Made by a program: the position numbers and the translations under genes. The notes beneath the pieces are model-generated. The model was given only the letters and a program-made list of their open reading frames with translations. It was not told the origin of the DNA and ran no database searches. Positions 16,446-26,123 of a stretch of DNA of 64,000 nucleotides are shown piece by piece (positions within the stretch are counted from its first letter, which is position 1; every line of letters starts with the position of its first letter). This DNA is from Bacillota bacterium (GTDB lineage: Bacteria; Bacillota; Clostridia; Acetivibrionales; DSM-1351): assembly GCA_023400235.1 (NCBI GenBank), contig JAEXFI010000027.1:62001-126000 (forward strand). Direction: 5' to 3'.

Positions 16446-17399
16446 ATGTTGTCTGAAAGCAACAGTAGAGATGTTTATATGGACATATCTTATGGGGACA
16501 AATTTAGAAAGGCATTAAAACGGATATATTGTGATAGGAGCCTTTATATAATTCTGTTACCGGCAATGCTATATTTTGTTGTATTCAGCTTATGGCCTAT
16601 ATACGGAATGAAAATGGCGTTCGAGGATTACAGGGTTGTTGGCAAATCAGTGTGGGTCGGGCTAAAACATATAAATGAGCTTTTAGGTTCACCTGCTTTT
16701 TATAATGTTCTAAAGAATACTTTAATCATAAGCGCAATGAAGATTATATTATACTTTCCAATACCCGTTATTTTCGCATTGCTTTTAAATGAAATCACCA
16801 ATTCAACATTCAAAAATTTTACTCAGGCAGTTTCTTATCTTCCGCATTTTCTTTCCTATGTTGTCATAGCTGGAATATGGATATCGTTGCTTTCTCCTCA
16901 AACTGGAGCAGTTAATCAAATACTGGGATTATTTAATATATCTCCAATAGATTTTATGACAAGCAAGACACATTTCAGATGGGTGTTATTTTTCTCAGAG
17001 ACTTGGAGAAGTACTGGATGGGATTCAATTATATATGTTGCTGCAATATTAAATATTAATAATGAAATATACGAAGCGGCAGATGTGGATGGTGCAAATC
17101 GGTTACAAGTAATAAGACATATCATTATTCCTGAACTAAAGATGCCTATGATTACATTATTTATACTTAATCTTGGGTTCTTCCTTAATGCCGGTTTTGA
17201 TCAGGTGTTCAATTTTATGAATGACTCTGTTATTAGTGTTGGAGATATACTTGACACATATGTATATCGTATGGGTCTCCTGAACGGGCAGTATTCATAT
17301 GCTACTGCAGCAAGTTTATTTAAAGGTGTGATCGGTGTAGTGCTTATTTTGATATCTCATTTTGTCTCTAAAAAAATATCCGGCAAAGGTGTGTGGTAA
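16446..17399 (+). CDS. Sugar ABC permease, LplB/MalF-like
   Basis: About 317 residues from ATG 16446, chosen over TTG 16440 because GAGGGGG lies seven bases upstream. It has six predicted membrane segments and the EAA loop YEAADVDGANRLQVIRHIII, which contacts the ATPase. The sequence YGMKMAFEDYRVVG is typical of the LplB/YtcP importers for oligosaccharides. It pairs with the next permease, whose start lies at its stop. No ATPase gene is nearby, so a shared MsmK/UgpC-type ATPase encoded elsewhere is expected. Confidence 0.88.
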   Translation: MLSESNSRDVYMDISYGDKFRKALKRIYCDRSLYIILLPAMLYFVVFSLWPIYGMKMAFEDYRVVGKSVWVGLKHINELLGSPAFYNVLKNTLIISAMKIILYFPIPVIFALLLNEITNSTFKNFTQAVSYLPHFLSYVVIAGIWISLLSPQTGAVNQILGLFNISPIDFMTSKTHFRWVLFFSETWRSTGWDSIIYVAAILNINNEIYEAADVDGANRLQVIRHIIIPELKMPMITLFILNLGFFLNAGFDQVFNFMNDSVISVGDILDTYVYRMGLLNGQYSYATAASLFKGVIGVVLILISHFVSKKISGKGVW

Positions 17400-17401
17400 A
17401 T

Positions 17402-18295
17402 ATGAATAATACAGGTAATAGGCGTATTAGCATATATCAGATTATATTAGGTAGTTTGTTTATTCTTTTTTCATTATCTATTATATGGCCTTTACTTCAT
17501 CTTTTGGCGTTATCAATTTCTGACCCCAAGATGACATCTCAACTAACGGGTATTGATATTATTCCAAAAGGATTTTCACTTATAAATTACAAAGTCTTGC
17601 TTTTCAATCAATATGTTATTTCGGGTATTATAAATACATTTATAGTCACTTTTGCAGGTACGGCATTAAATCTCCTGTTGACGGCGATGGCTGCCTATAC
17701 GCTTACCAGGCCAGGCCTTATAGGAAAAAAGTTCTTTATGATAATACTGATTGTTATCATGCTGTTTGAGCCTGGAATGATCCCTGAGTATCTTGTTGTA
17801 AAGAAGCTGATGCTTATTGATAATTTGTGGTCGGTAATATTATATAAGGGTGTCAATGTATATTATTTGATAATACTGATGAAATTTATGGAGAATGTAC
17901 CAGCTTCTCTTATAGAGGCTGCGAGAATAGACGGAGCGGGGAATATGGGGATTCTGTTCAAAATCGTCTTACCTCTGATGAAACCTGCTATGGCAACTAT
18001 TGGAATGTTTTATGCAGTATTTCATTGGAATGAGTATTTCAGGGCAAGTATCTACATCAATGATCCCAACAAAACAGTACTTCAAGTAATTTTGAGAATG
18101 CTGGTCGTTCAAAATGATACTGGAACAATAATTGGTGCTCAGAATCTTTATATATTTAATGAACTGGCTAAAATAGATTATTCAGCACTAAAAGCAGGAA
18201 TTATGATAATTACCATTATACCGATTCTGGTTATCTACCCTCTGATTTTAAAATACTTTACAAAGGGAAATCTTGAGGGTGGAGTAAAAGAATAA
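17402..18295 (+). CDS. Sugar ABC permease, YtcP/MalG-like
   Basis: About 297 residues from ATG 17402 (AAAGGTG about ten bases upstream; GTG at 17393 is also in frame). Six membrane segments are visible. The EAA loop is IEAARIDGAGNMGILFKIVL, followed by PLMKPAMATIGMFY. FHWNEYFRASIYINDPNKT is typical of the YtcP branch. It forms the channel with the preceding permease. Confidence 0.88.
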   Translation: MNNTGNRRISIYQIILGSLFILFSLSIIWPLLHLLALSISDPKMTSQLTGIDIIPKGFSLINYKVLLFNQYVISGIINTFIVTFAGTALNLLLTAMAAYTLTRPGLIGKKFFMIILIVIMLFEPGMIPEYLVVKKLMLIDNLWSVILYKGVNVYYLIILMKFMENVPASLIEAARIDGAGNMGILFKIVLPLMKPAMATIGMFYAVFHWNEYFRASIYINDPNKTVLQVILRMLVVQNDTGTIIGAQNLYIFNELAKIDYSALKAGIMIITIIPILVIYPLILKYFTKGNLEGGVKE

Positions 18296-18319
18296 ATTAA
18301 TTTTTAGGAGGATTTGTAA

Positions 18320-19813
18320 ATGAAAAAGGTATTATCTATTATTGTTGTTATGGTAATCTTTGTTTTTTCTTTTACCGGATGTCAGCAAAATCAACCTGCT
18401 GAAGTAACATCTGACAGTACTGCCGGTGTTAGCAGTCAGCAAGGTCTGGAGTCGGAATTTGGAAGCATTGATCAGCCGATCAAAATCAGCATCGTGAGCA
18501 AAAATATTGTTCCGACAGACCCTGACACAGTCAAGCTTGTTGAGCAAATTGAAAAAGGTATGGCAAAAAGCAAGCAATTTGTGAAGATTGAGCTCAAGCA
18601 GGTTCCTCAAGGAAGTTATTCGGAAAAAATCGGACTTTTGCTAAACAGTGGTGAAATTCCCGACATAATATATTTTCAGGGGGGCGATGCTAACTTTGCA
18701 AGCCAGGGAATATTGGAAAATCTGCAGCCTTATATTGAAAAATCTACATATGTAAAAAATCTTTTACAGAGTCATAGCATTGAATGCCTAAAGAATTATC
18801 CATACCTTCTATGGCCTGCTCCACCTAGAATCAGTGTTCCTGTAATCAGGAAGGATGTCTTCGAGCAGCTTCCCAGTTCCAGCACATTTACAGAAAATCC
18901 GTCCGTTGATAACTACTATGCTCTCATGAAAGATATCAAAAATAAAAATTCCTCATATGCACTGACCACAGATGGATCCACAAGCGATATTGATACTATT
19001 TTCAACCAGGCATTTGGAATAACCTCCACAATTGTTAAGGACGCCGGTGGCAAATATGTTTATTCCATAACTACGGAAAACGAAAAGAAAAAGTTGGAGT
19101 TTTACAGTAAATTATACAAGGATGGCCTTTTGGATAAGGAATTCCTCACAAAGACCTGGGACACGAAAGAAAAAGCCTTTTACGAAGGGCAATCAGGTAT
19201 TATCAGCGGAGCTATAGCTAACATAGATGTTTATAATAATAAAATGACAACGGTAAATGGAGAACAGTCGGAACTTATTGTATTGCCTCCGGCAAAAGGC
19301 GTTGCACAAGGCTATGCGCCTGTTAATGTGACGAAGGAATCAAGAGGCTTCGCAATAGCTTCTACGTCAAAAAACAAAAATGTTGCATTTGCAATATTCG
19401 AATACATGGCTTCCCCTGAGGGCAGAATGCTTGATGAGATTGGTATGGAAGGGGACCAGTATGTTGTCAAGGACGGTAAGATTAATTTTACCGATAAATT
19501 TACCGCATGGTATCCGAGAGTTTTTGATACCATTAAGGGCTTTGCACCGACAACTGAATTAGCAGCTCCTATCAAAGGCCCGGTTGCTCTGAAGGCTCTT
19601 GAGGAAAACGAGTTTTATATGAATGACGTGAATATCAATATTCCTGATCAGTATGCAGCTGAGTGGGATGCTACACAAAATCTTTATAAAGAATATTCTG
19701 CGGATATTATTACCGGAAAGAAACCAATCAGCGCATTTGATGAATTTGTGACAAAATGGAACAAGGCTGGTGGAACGAAAATTACCGAATATGCAAATGA
19801 ACAAATTAAGTAG
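18320..19813 (+). CDS. Extracellular solute-binding lipoprotein
   Basis: A 497-residue protein with a lipobox FTGC (Cys21), followed by a Ser/Thr/Gln-rich tether. Length and layout match the large LplA/YtcQ-type binding proteins (SBP family 1) that work with LplB/YtcP permeases. GILENLQPYIEKS and WYPRVFDTIKGF are typical segments. AGGAGG precedes the ATG. It should bind the imported ligand at the cell surface; within this regulon the ligand may be a ribosylated compound or oligosaccharide, which sequence alone does not decide. Confidence 0.85.
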   Translation: MKKVLSIIVVMVIFVFSFTGCQQNQPAEVTSDSTAGVSSQQGLESEFGSIDQPIKISIVSKNIVPTDPDTVKLVEQIEKGMAKSKQFVKIELKQVPQGSYSEKIGLLLNSGEIPDIIYFQGGDANFASQGILENLQPYIEKSTYVKNLLQSHSIECLKNYPYLLWPAPPRISVPVIRKDVFEQLPSSSTFTENPSVDNYYALMKDIKNKNSSYALTTDGSTSDIDTIFNQAFGITSTIVKDAGGKYVYSITTENEKKKLEFYSKLYKDGLLDKEFLTKTWDTKEKAFYEGQSGIISGAIANIDVYNNKMTTVNGEQSELIVLPPAKGVAQGYAPVNVTKESRGFAIASTSKNKNVAFAIFEYMASPEGRMLDEIGMEGDQYVVKDGKINFTDKFTAWYPRVFDTIKGFAPTTELAAPIKGPVALKALEENEFYMNDVNINIPDQYAAEWDATQNLYKEYSADIITGKKPISAFDEFVTKWNKAGGTKITEYANEQIK

Positions 19814-19838
19814 CTAATTTAATCAAAAAGGGAGATAA

Positions 19839-21002
19839 ATGATGGTAAGTTTCAGGGATAGAGTAAAGGGTGTTGTATTTGGTACTGCTTATGGAGATGC
19901 ACTTGGTGCACCTGTTGAAAAGTTATCTTTTAACGAAATAAAAAAATCTTATGGCAGAATAGAATCTACACAGGAAAAATGGCATAAAGCTGATTTGCCT
20001 GCAGAACAGCGTCTTAACAGAGTCAGAGGGTATGGGATTATAACGGATGATACTCTTATGACACAGGCGCTGATGAGAGTCTATTGCGTTGAGAAGCGCC
20101 ATCTTGATGCTTATGATTTAGCCAACGAATTTGTTAAGGAAATTGCTTTTAGACCGCAGTATATACCGGAATTCGGTAAAGAGGCCATGATACTTGACCG
20201 TTTATTTTATCCTGAAAAACATATTTTTCTCCGCCATGTTCTGGCAAACTGCGACCCTCGTGAAGGCGGTCAGGGAAATATGGTGAATTGTGGTGCTGTA
20301 ATGTATATTGCTCCCATAGGAGTGGTAAATGCATGCAATCCCAAGGGGGCTTATGATGAAGCAATAGCATTTGCCTCGGGTCATCAGATAAGCTATGGAT
20401 TAGAGGCGGCTGGTGTACTGGCCGCCTGCATAGCTAAAGCTTTTGAACCTGGGACAGCTGTTGATGATATTGTTGAGACTGCCCTTTTCCATGCAAAGGA
20501 TGGTACAAGGGAGGCTATAGCAGACATCTGCAATGCCGCGCAAAAGCTTAAGCCACATAGGGAAGACAGGGAATATGTCGTGAAGCGGTTCCAGGAAATA
20601 TTAATTAAATATTCTCCAATGAGTGACGATGTTAATCGAAGCATAGACAAGGTAGGAAGGCCGACAAACCATTATACCCCCAGCAGGTTACTAAGTATTG
20701 AAGAACTGCCGGTAGCACTGGGATACATTGTTCTGCATGACGGAGACTTTGAAGGAGCCATAAAGGATGGAGTCAGCTCGGGACGGGACACTGATTCCAT
20801 AGGTGTGATAATCGGCTCCATACTCGGAGCTAAATACGGATGGGGAGCCATACCCTCGGAAGAAATTGAAGTACTTGAAAAGGTTAATAAACTAAAGTTG
20901 GAAAATAGTGCGGAGGAATTTTCAGATGCTGCATTATATATAATCAAAAACGATTTAGAGCTGGCACGGAATAGAAATCAAATGATAAAAAATCTTGCGT
21001 GA
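19839..21002 (+). CDS. ADP-ribosylglycohydrolase (DraG-fold) family protein
   Basis: A 387-residue all-helical DraG-family hydrolase. The N-terminus has GTAYGDALGAPVEKLSF. The first binuclear-metal motif is TDDT at residues 69-72, and the second is GRDTDSIG with Asp317 and Asp319. Family members cleave N- or O-glycosidic bonds of ADP-ribosylated substrates using two Mg ions. There is no signal peptide, so it acts inside the cell. Its place between an ABC importer and a second DraG-fold enzyme, in a regulon with ribokinase, suggests hydrolysis of an imported riboside or ADP-ribose-like molecule rather than regulation of nitrogenase. ATG 19842 is an equally possible start. Confidence 0.85.
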   Translation: MMVSFRDRVKGVVFGTAYGDALGAPVEKLSFNEIKKSYGRIESTQEKWHKADLPAEQRLNRVRGYGIITDDTLMTQALMRVYCVEKRHLDAYDLANEFVKEIAFRPQYIPEFGKEAMILDRLFYPEKHIFLRHVLANCDPREGGQGNMVNCGAVMYIAPIGVVNACNPKGAYDEAIAFASGHQISYGLEAAGVLAACIAKAFEPGTAVDDIVETALFHAKDGTREAIADICNAAQKLKPHREDREYVVKRFQEILIKYSPMSDDVNRSIDKVGRPTNHYTPSRLLSIEELPVALGYIVLHDGDFEGAIKDGVSSGRDTDSIGVIIGSILGAKYGWGAIPSEEIEVLEKVNKLKLENSAEEFSDAALYIIKNDLELARNRNQMIKNLA

Positions 21003-21016
21003 GGGAGGCGTACTAA

Positions 21017-23119
21017 ATGATAGATAATAATTATCTGGAAAAAGTTTATTCAGGGTTCTTAGGAATGAATATAGGGATAAGATTGGGAGCACCCGTTGAA
21101 CCAACCATTTGGACTTATAAAAGGATTAAGGATACATATGGAGATATCACTGGTTATATAAAGGATTATAAAAACTTTGCAGCAGACGACGATGTTAATG
21201 GGCCGGTATATTTCTTAAGAGCTCTTTATGATGATGCAGGAGACAGGGAACTGGAACCGCAGGATGTTGCCCGCGCATGGTTGAATTACGCACGCGAAGG
21301 TGCAGGTATGTTCTGGTGGGGCGGATATGGACGCAGTACCGAGCACACTGCCTATATCAATATGAAGATGGGTATTCCGGCACCCCAGTCAGGGAGTATC
21401 AGGCAGAACGGCAAGACTATTGCAGAACAGATCGGAGGGCAGATATTTATAGATACGTGGGGGCTTGTGTGGCCGGGTGATTTTGCCAAGGCAGCAGAAT
21501 ATGCAGCCGCTGCGGCTAGTGTATCTCATGACGGAGAAGGGCTTAATGGGGCGCGATTTATAGCTGCCTGCATATCAAAAGCTTTTGATACGGCTGATAT
21601 AAATGAGATCATTAAAACGGGGCTGACTGTTATTCCGGAGAAATCAACGTATAGGAAAGTTGTAGAGTCTGTTTTGCAGTACCATTTAGAAAACCCTGAA
21701 GATTTCCGGAAGTGCAGGGATTATCTGGAGGAAAACTGGGGTTATGATAAATACCCGGGAGTATGCCATATAATTCCTAATGCAGGAGTTTGCGCACTTG
21801 CTCTTATATATGGAAAGGGTGATTTTAACCGTACAATTGAAATCGCCACAATGTGCGGCTGGGATACGGATTGTAATGCGGGAAATGTAGGAACCATACT
21901 GGGTGTAGCTGTTGGATTATCAGGCATTAAGGAGCATTACCGCAAACCGGTGAATGATGGAATTGTGCTTTCCGGTATATCAGGCTACCTCAATATACTA
22001 GATATCCCCACATATGCCAAGGAACTGGCATTGCTAGGGTACAGGCTTGCAGGGGCGGAAGCTCCGAGACAGCTTCTTGAAGCCTTTAAGCCAGGAGAAA
22101 TCTATTTTGATTTTGAACTTCCCGGGTCAACACATAATTTCAGAGTTTCAGAACCTTTTTATTGCAGCCTGCGCCACAGCGAAGAAGTGGCATATAAGGG
22201 GACGGGATCTCTGGAGGTGGTTTTTGACCGCATGGAAAGAGGCAAGGAATGCAGGATATATTATAAGCCCTTTTACAGACGCAGCGATTTTGATGATGAG
22301 CGTTATAGTCCCACATTTGCACCAACGGTATACCCGGGACAAAAGGTAAATATGAAAATATACCTTGATCACTGGAATGGGGCTGCAGTTTATGCTGAAC
22401 CGTATGCGAGAAATTCCTATAACAAAAAAGACATTACAAATGGTCTGGTAAAATTGGCAGACAAAAAATGGATTGAGGTTGAATATACCGTACCTGATAT
22501 GGAGGGGGCCACAGTTGATGAAATAGGTATTATTTTAACTTCAATGTCACCATCTAATACAAAGGATCTGGGAAGAATATTCATAGACGAATTCAGCATA
22601 AATGGAAAAGCACATTACACAGTGGATTTTGCAAAGCAAAATCATGAATTTGGCTGCATTACTCCTTTTGCAAATAATCACGGTGCCTGGACCATCGAAA
22701 ATGGTTATATGAGTGTAATAAGCGCGGAACCCTGCGAAGCATATACCGGAAACTATTATTCAAGAGATGTTCGGGTAAGTGCGTCAGTCATACCTCAACA
22801 CGGCGAAAGTCATCTTTTGGCTTTTAGGGCGCAGGGAGCCATGAGAGGGTATCATGTTGGCTTTGATGGAGAAAACAAGGTTTCCCTCATAATCAATAAT
22901 TTTGGGATTTCAAGATTAATTACGGTACCTTTTTGTTGGGAATATGAACGGGAATATGTGTTTAAAGCCATAGCCCAAGGCAGCAGGTTAAGCTTCAGCA
23001 TTGACGGCAAAAAATTGCTGGACTGTGAAGACAGTACATTTGAGTACGGAATGATTGGATTCAGTAAATATGCTATGGGAAGAACACTATTTGGAAAGGT
23101 TGAAGTTGAAGAATTATAA
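21017..23119 (+). CDS. DraG-fold hydrolase fused to C-terminal beta-sandwich domains
   Basis: A 700-residue protein. Residues 1-350 are a second ADP-ribosylglycohydrolase-like domain: GFLGMNIGIRLGAPVEP at the start, AADDDVNG with Asp57-Asp59, and GWDTDCNAGNVGTI with Asp283 and Asp285. Residues about 365-530 look like a galactose-binding-like beta-sandwich (GKAHYTVDF follows it). Residues about 530-700 resemble a concanavalin-like/DUF1080-type jelly roll (FRAQGAMRGYHVGFDGENK, then FSIDGKKLLDCED). No signal peptide is seen, so the accessory domains probably bind substrate in the cytoplasm. GGGAGG precedes the ATG, 15 bases after the previous stop. The fusion is much longer than the roughly 300-400 residues usual for the family. 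Confidence 0.75.
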   Translation: MIDNNYLEKVYSGFLGMNIGIRLGAPVEPTIWTYKRIKDTYGDITGYIKDYKNFAADDDVNGPVYFLRALYDDAGDRELEPQDVARAWLNYAREGAGMFWWGGYGRSTEHTAYINMKMGIPAPQSGSIRQNGKTIAEQIGGQIFIDTWGLVWPGDFAKAAEYAAAAASVSHDGEGLNGARFIAACISKAFDTADINEIIKTGLTVIPEKSTYRKVVESVLQYHLENPEDFRKCRDYLEENWGYDKYPGVCHIIPNAGVCALALIYGKGDFNRTIEIATMCGWDTDCNAGNVGTILGVAVGLSGIKEHYRKPVNDGIVLSGISGYLNILDIPTYAKELALLGYRLAGAEAPRQLLEAFKPGEIYFDFELPGSTHNFRVSEPFYCSLRHSEEVAYKGTGSLEVVFDRMERGKECRIYYKPFYRRSDFDDERYSPTFAPTVYPGQKVNMKIYLDHWNGAAVYAEPYARNSYNKKDITNGLVKLADKKWIEVEYTVPDMEGATVDEIGIILTSMSPSNTKDLGRIFIDEFSINGKAHYTVDFAKQNHEFGCITPFANNHGAWTIENGYMSVISAEPCEAYTGNYYSRDVRVSASVIPQHGESHLLAFRAQGAMRGYHVGFDGENKVSLIINNFGISRLITVPFCWEYEREYVFKAIAQGSRLSFSIDGKKLLDCEDSTFEYGMIGFSKYAMGRTLFGKVEVEEL

Positions 23120-23132
23120 ATAAAGGTATCCG

Positions 23133-23220
23133 CTATTAACAATTTGTAACACGCCTTACACCGGCTATTTTGCCACTTTTCTTTGTTGTGGTCCTTGCCT
23201 GGCATGTACGTTGTTAATAG
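23133..23220. repeat. 10-bp inverted repeat upstream of citD
   Basis: CTATTAACAA (23133-23142) and TTGTTAATAG (23211-23220) are exact inverted copies 68 bases apart, in the 222-base gap before citD. They could be paired regulator sites or the base of a long-range hairpin. No convincing promoter was found in this gap. Confidence 0.4.
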
Positions 23221-23341
23221 AGGGTAGTGCATGATAATATGAATTTGTGCTGTAAAATGCCGAGAATTCCTATTCTTGACTTGTGGCCATGAGACATGAA
23301 AGGTAGAATGAGAAATTTGAATTGTTTTGGAGGCGAAAAGC

Positions 23342-23638
23342 ATGGAAATTGTGAATGTAGGTATTGCCGGTACAGTTGAATCCAGTGATATTATGATAAC
23401 GATTGAAAGAGCTGTTGAACCAGGTATCAGAATCGACCTTAACAGTACTGTTGAGAAGCAATTCGGTCAGCAAATAAGACAGGTCATAAAAGAATGCCTT
23501 GAAGAATTGGAGATAGCAAATGCTTATGTGGCGGCTGTCGATAAGGGAGCTCTGGATTATGCCATCAGGGCAAGGGTGTTCTCTGCTGCATACCGGGCAT
23601 GCAAATGCAAGGATTATTACTGGAGGACAAGCCCATGA
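23342..23638 (+). CDS. citD: Citrate lyase acyl carrier protein (gamma subunit)
   Basis: A 98-residue protein from ATG 23342, chosen for GGAGG eight bases upstream. It begins MEIVNVGIAGTVESSD, where the Ser of the ESSD motif carries the 2'-(5''-triphosphoribosyl)-3'-dephospho-CoA arm. VEKQFGQQIRQVI and AVDKGALDYAIRARV are typical CitD sequences. It is the swinging-arm subunit of the cytoplasmic citrate lyase complex, which splits citrate to acetate and oxaloacetate. Its stop overlaps the citE start. Confidence 0.92.
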   Translation: MEIVNVGIAGTVESSDIMITIERAVEPGIRIDLNSTVEKQFGQQIRQVIKECLEELEIANAYVAAVDKGALDYAIRARVFSAAYRACKCKDYYWRTSP

Positions 23639-24513
23639 ATAAATTGAGAAGGACGATGATGTATGTGCCCGGCAATAATCCGGGAATGATCAAAGATGCT
23701 CACATATACGGCTCTGATGCCATAATGCTGGATTTGGAAGATTCTGTGTCTGTTTATGAGAAGGATACTGCAAGATTTTTGGTATTTAATGCTTTAAACA
23801 CTATTGATTATAGGGAAAAAGAGGTTGTAGTAAGAATAAATGGATTGGACACGGAATTTGGCTTTGATGACCTTGAGGCTATAGTAAGAGCAAAGCCTGA
23901 TATTATTCGTCTGCCTAAGACAGAAACGGCACAGGATGTAATAAATGCTGAGAGAGAGATAGAACGTATTGAAACAGAAACAGGAATTGAAAAGGGTTCT
24001 ATTAAGCTGATGGCAGCAATAGAGAGTGCATTAGGCGTACTGAATTCTCAACAGATAGCAACCTCCAGCAAGCGGTTGGTTGGTATAGCAATTGGTGCGG
24101 AGGATTTCGTGACAGACCTGAAAACCAGCAGATCTATTGAAGGCATAGAGTTATTGACAGCAAGGAGTATGGTGCTTATGGCCGCAAGAGCAGCAGGAAT
24201 AGATGCTCTTGATACAGTCTTTTCGGATGTGAATGACGAGGAGGGGTTTATTAAGGAGGTGCACCTGATAAAGCAAATGGGCTTTGACGGAAAATCAATA
24301 ATAAATCCCCGCCAGATTCAGCATGTACATGATATTTTTACTCCTACTCAAGACGAAATACAAAAGGCATTAAGAATAACAGAGGCCATCCGGCAGGCAG
24401 AGAAACTTGGACAGGGGGTAGCAAGCCTTGACGGGAAAATGATTGACAAGCCTGTTGTTGAACGGGCATGTAGAGTACTTGACTTGGCCAAGGCTGCCAG
24501 AGTCCAACTTTAA
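23635..24513 (+). CDS. citE: Citrate lyase beta subunit (citryl-ACP lyase)
   Basis: About 292 residues from ATG 23635, with GGAGG eight bases upstream and an ATGA overlap with citD. It is a TIM-barrel HpcH/HpaI-type lyase: MMYVPGNNPGM, then AIMLDLEDSV (metal-binding acid pair), KLMAAIESALGVLNS, and GIAIGAEDF. It cleaves citryl-ACP to acetyl-ACP and oxaloacetate. Confidence 0.93.
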   Translation: MNKLRRTMMYVPGNNPGMIKDAHIYGSDAIMLDLEDSVSVYEKDTARFLVFNALNTIDYREKEVVVRINGLDTEFGFDDLEAIVRAKPDIIRLPKTETAQDVINAEREIERIETETGIEKGSIKLMAAIESALGVLNSQQIATSSKRLVGIAIGAEDFVTDLKTSRSIEGIELLTARSMVLMAARAAGIDALDTVFSDVNDEEGFIKEVHLIKQMGFDGKSIINPRQIQHVHDIFTPTQDEIQKALRITEAIRQAEKLGQGVASLDGKMIDKPVVERACRVLDLAKAARVQL

Positions 24514-24527
24514 AGGAGTGAGCGGAT

Positions 24528-26063
24528 ATGTGTGATAATAATAATTCCGTGGTATCAGATTTCGTAAAGGATTTGGGCCTGATGAATATGTTTGATGGTG
24601 TAAGTCCGAAGGATATTCTGAACTTAAGGGAACGTCAGCGATACCATAATAAAGTGGTAAAAAGTCTTAAAGAAGCCATACTGCTTTCTGGCTTGAAAAA
24701 CGGTATGACAATATCATTTCATCACCACTTCAGAAATGGCGACTACATAGTAAATATGGTGCTTTCATCTATTGCAGAGCTTGGTATAAGGGATTTGGTC
24801 ATAGCTGCAAGCTCCTTGACAGACATACATGCGCCCATGATAGAACACATAAAAAATGGGGTTGTCAGACGGCTAGAAACAAGCGGTCTCAGAGGAAATC
24901 TTGCTGAGGCGGTATCCGAAGGCTTGATGGATATCCCTGTTGTATTTAATTCTCATGGGGGGAGAGCCAGAGCCATTTCAAGCGGAGAACTAAAAATTGA
25001 TGTGGCATTTCTTGGGGTACCCTCATGTGATGCCTATGGAAATGCCAATGGCTATTTGCGAAATGAAGAATCAATCTCCTGTTGTGGTTCTTTGGGATAT
25101 GCCAAGCTGGATGCCCAATATGCAGAAACAGTAGTTTTAATAACCGACAATCTTGTGCCATTTCCTAATACTCCGTTTGGCATACCTCAATCACAGGTGG
25201 ATTATGTGGTCAAGGTAGACGCTATAGGTGATCCAAATGGCATAATGTCAGGAGCTACAAGGTATACAACTAATCCCAGGGAACTTTTGATAGCAAATAC
25301 TGCCGCAAATGTTATTGAAGCATCCGGATATTTTGAAGATGGCTTTTCAATGCAGATGGGCTCTGGAGGGGCTTCTCTTGCTACGGCCAGGTTTCTAAGA
25401 GAAAAAATGCTGGCAAAGAACATTAAAGCTGATTTTGCTTTGGGGGGAATTACTTCTCAAATAGTAAAGCTCCATGAAGAAGGTCTGATAAAAAAAATAT
25501 TGGACGTGCAGAGTTTTGACTTGGAGGCGGCTGAATCTTTGAAAAACAATCGTTTCCACCAGCAGATAGATGCCTTTTACTACGCAGGGTTTAATAATCC
25601 CGGAAGTGCGGTTAACCAATTGGATATAGTCGTACTCAGCGCCCTGGAAATAGATACAAGCTTCAATGTAAATGTATTGACGGGTTCTGACGGAATAATC
25701 AGAGGAGCTATAGGCGGGCATTGCGACACCGCGGCTGGAGCCAGCATTTCAATCATAGTGGCACCGCTCATCAGAGGAAGAATGGCTTCTATTGTGGACA
25801 GAGTAAATACAATAGTAACACCTGGAAATACAGTGGATATATTGGTTACTGATAACGGTATCGCTGTTAATCCTTTACGTCCTGAACTTGAGGAGAGACT
25901 TAAAAAGGTAGATTTGCCTGTATACCCTATTGAACAACTTAAAACGAATGCCGAGAAATTAGTTGGCAAAGCTGAGAAAATCAAGTATCTGGATAAAATC
26001 GTAGGAGTGGTTAAATATCGGGATGGCAGCGTAATCGATATTATACGTCAAGTAAAAAAATAA
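24528..26063 (+). CDS. citF: Citrate lyase alpha subunit (citrate-ACP transferase)
   Basis: A 511-residue CoA-transferase-fold subunit. AAAGGAGTGA precedes the ATG. SFHHHFRNGDYIVNMVL near residue 65, NSHGGRARAI, and SGEL with VAFLGVPSCDAYGNANG are recognisable CitF segments, as is TGSDGIIRGAIGGHCDTAAG in the C-terminal half. It exchanges acetyl-ACP for citryl-ACP. It is separated from citE by 14 bases. Confidence 0.93.
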   Translation: MCDNNNSVVSDFVKDLGLMNMFDGVSPKDILNLRERQRYHNKVVKSLKEAILLSGLKNGMTISFHHHFRNGDYIVNMVLSSIAELGIRDLVIAASSLTDIHAPMIEHIKNGVVRRLETSGLRGNLAEAVSEGLMDIPVVFNSHGGRARAISSGELKIDVAFLGVPSCDAYGNANGYLRNEESISCCGSLGYAKLDAQYAETVVLITDNLVPFPNTPFGIPQSQVDYVVKVDAIGDPNGIMSGATRYTTNPRELLIANTAANVIEASGYFEDGFSMQMGSGGASLATARFLREKMLAKNIKADFALGGITSQIVKLHEEGLIKKILDVQSFDLEAAESLKNNRFHQQIDAFYYAGFNNPGSAVNQLDIVVLSALEIDTSFNVNVLTGSDGIIRGAIGGHCDTAAGASISIIVAPLIRGRMASIVDRVNTIVTPGNTVDILVTDNGIAVNPLRPELEERLKKVDLPVYPIEQLKTNAEKLVGKAEKIKYLDKIVGVVKYRDGSVIDIIRQVKK

Positions 26064-26123
26064 CCATAGATGTAGAAGATAAAAGCTGGGAAAGTGGTGC
26101 TAAAAAGTTTAAAAGGCGGTTTT

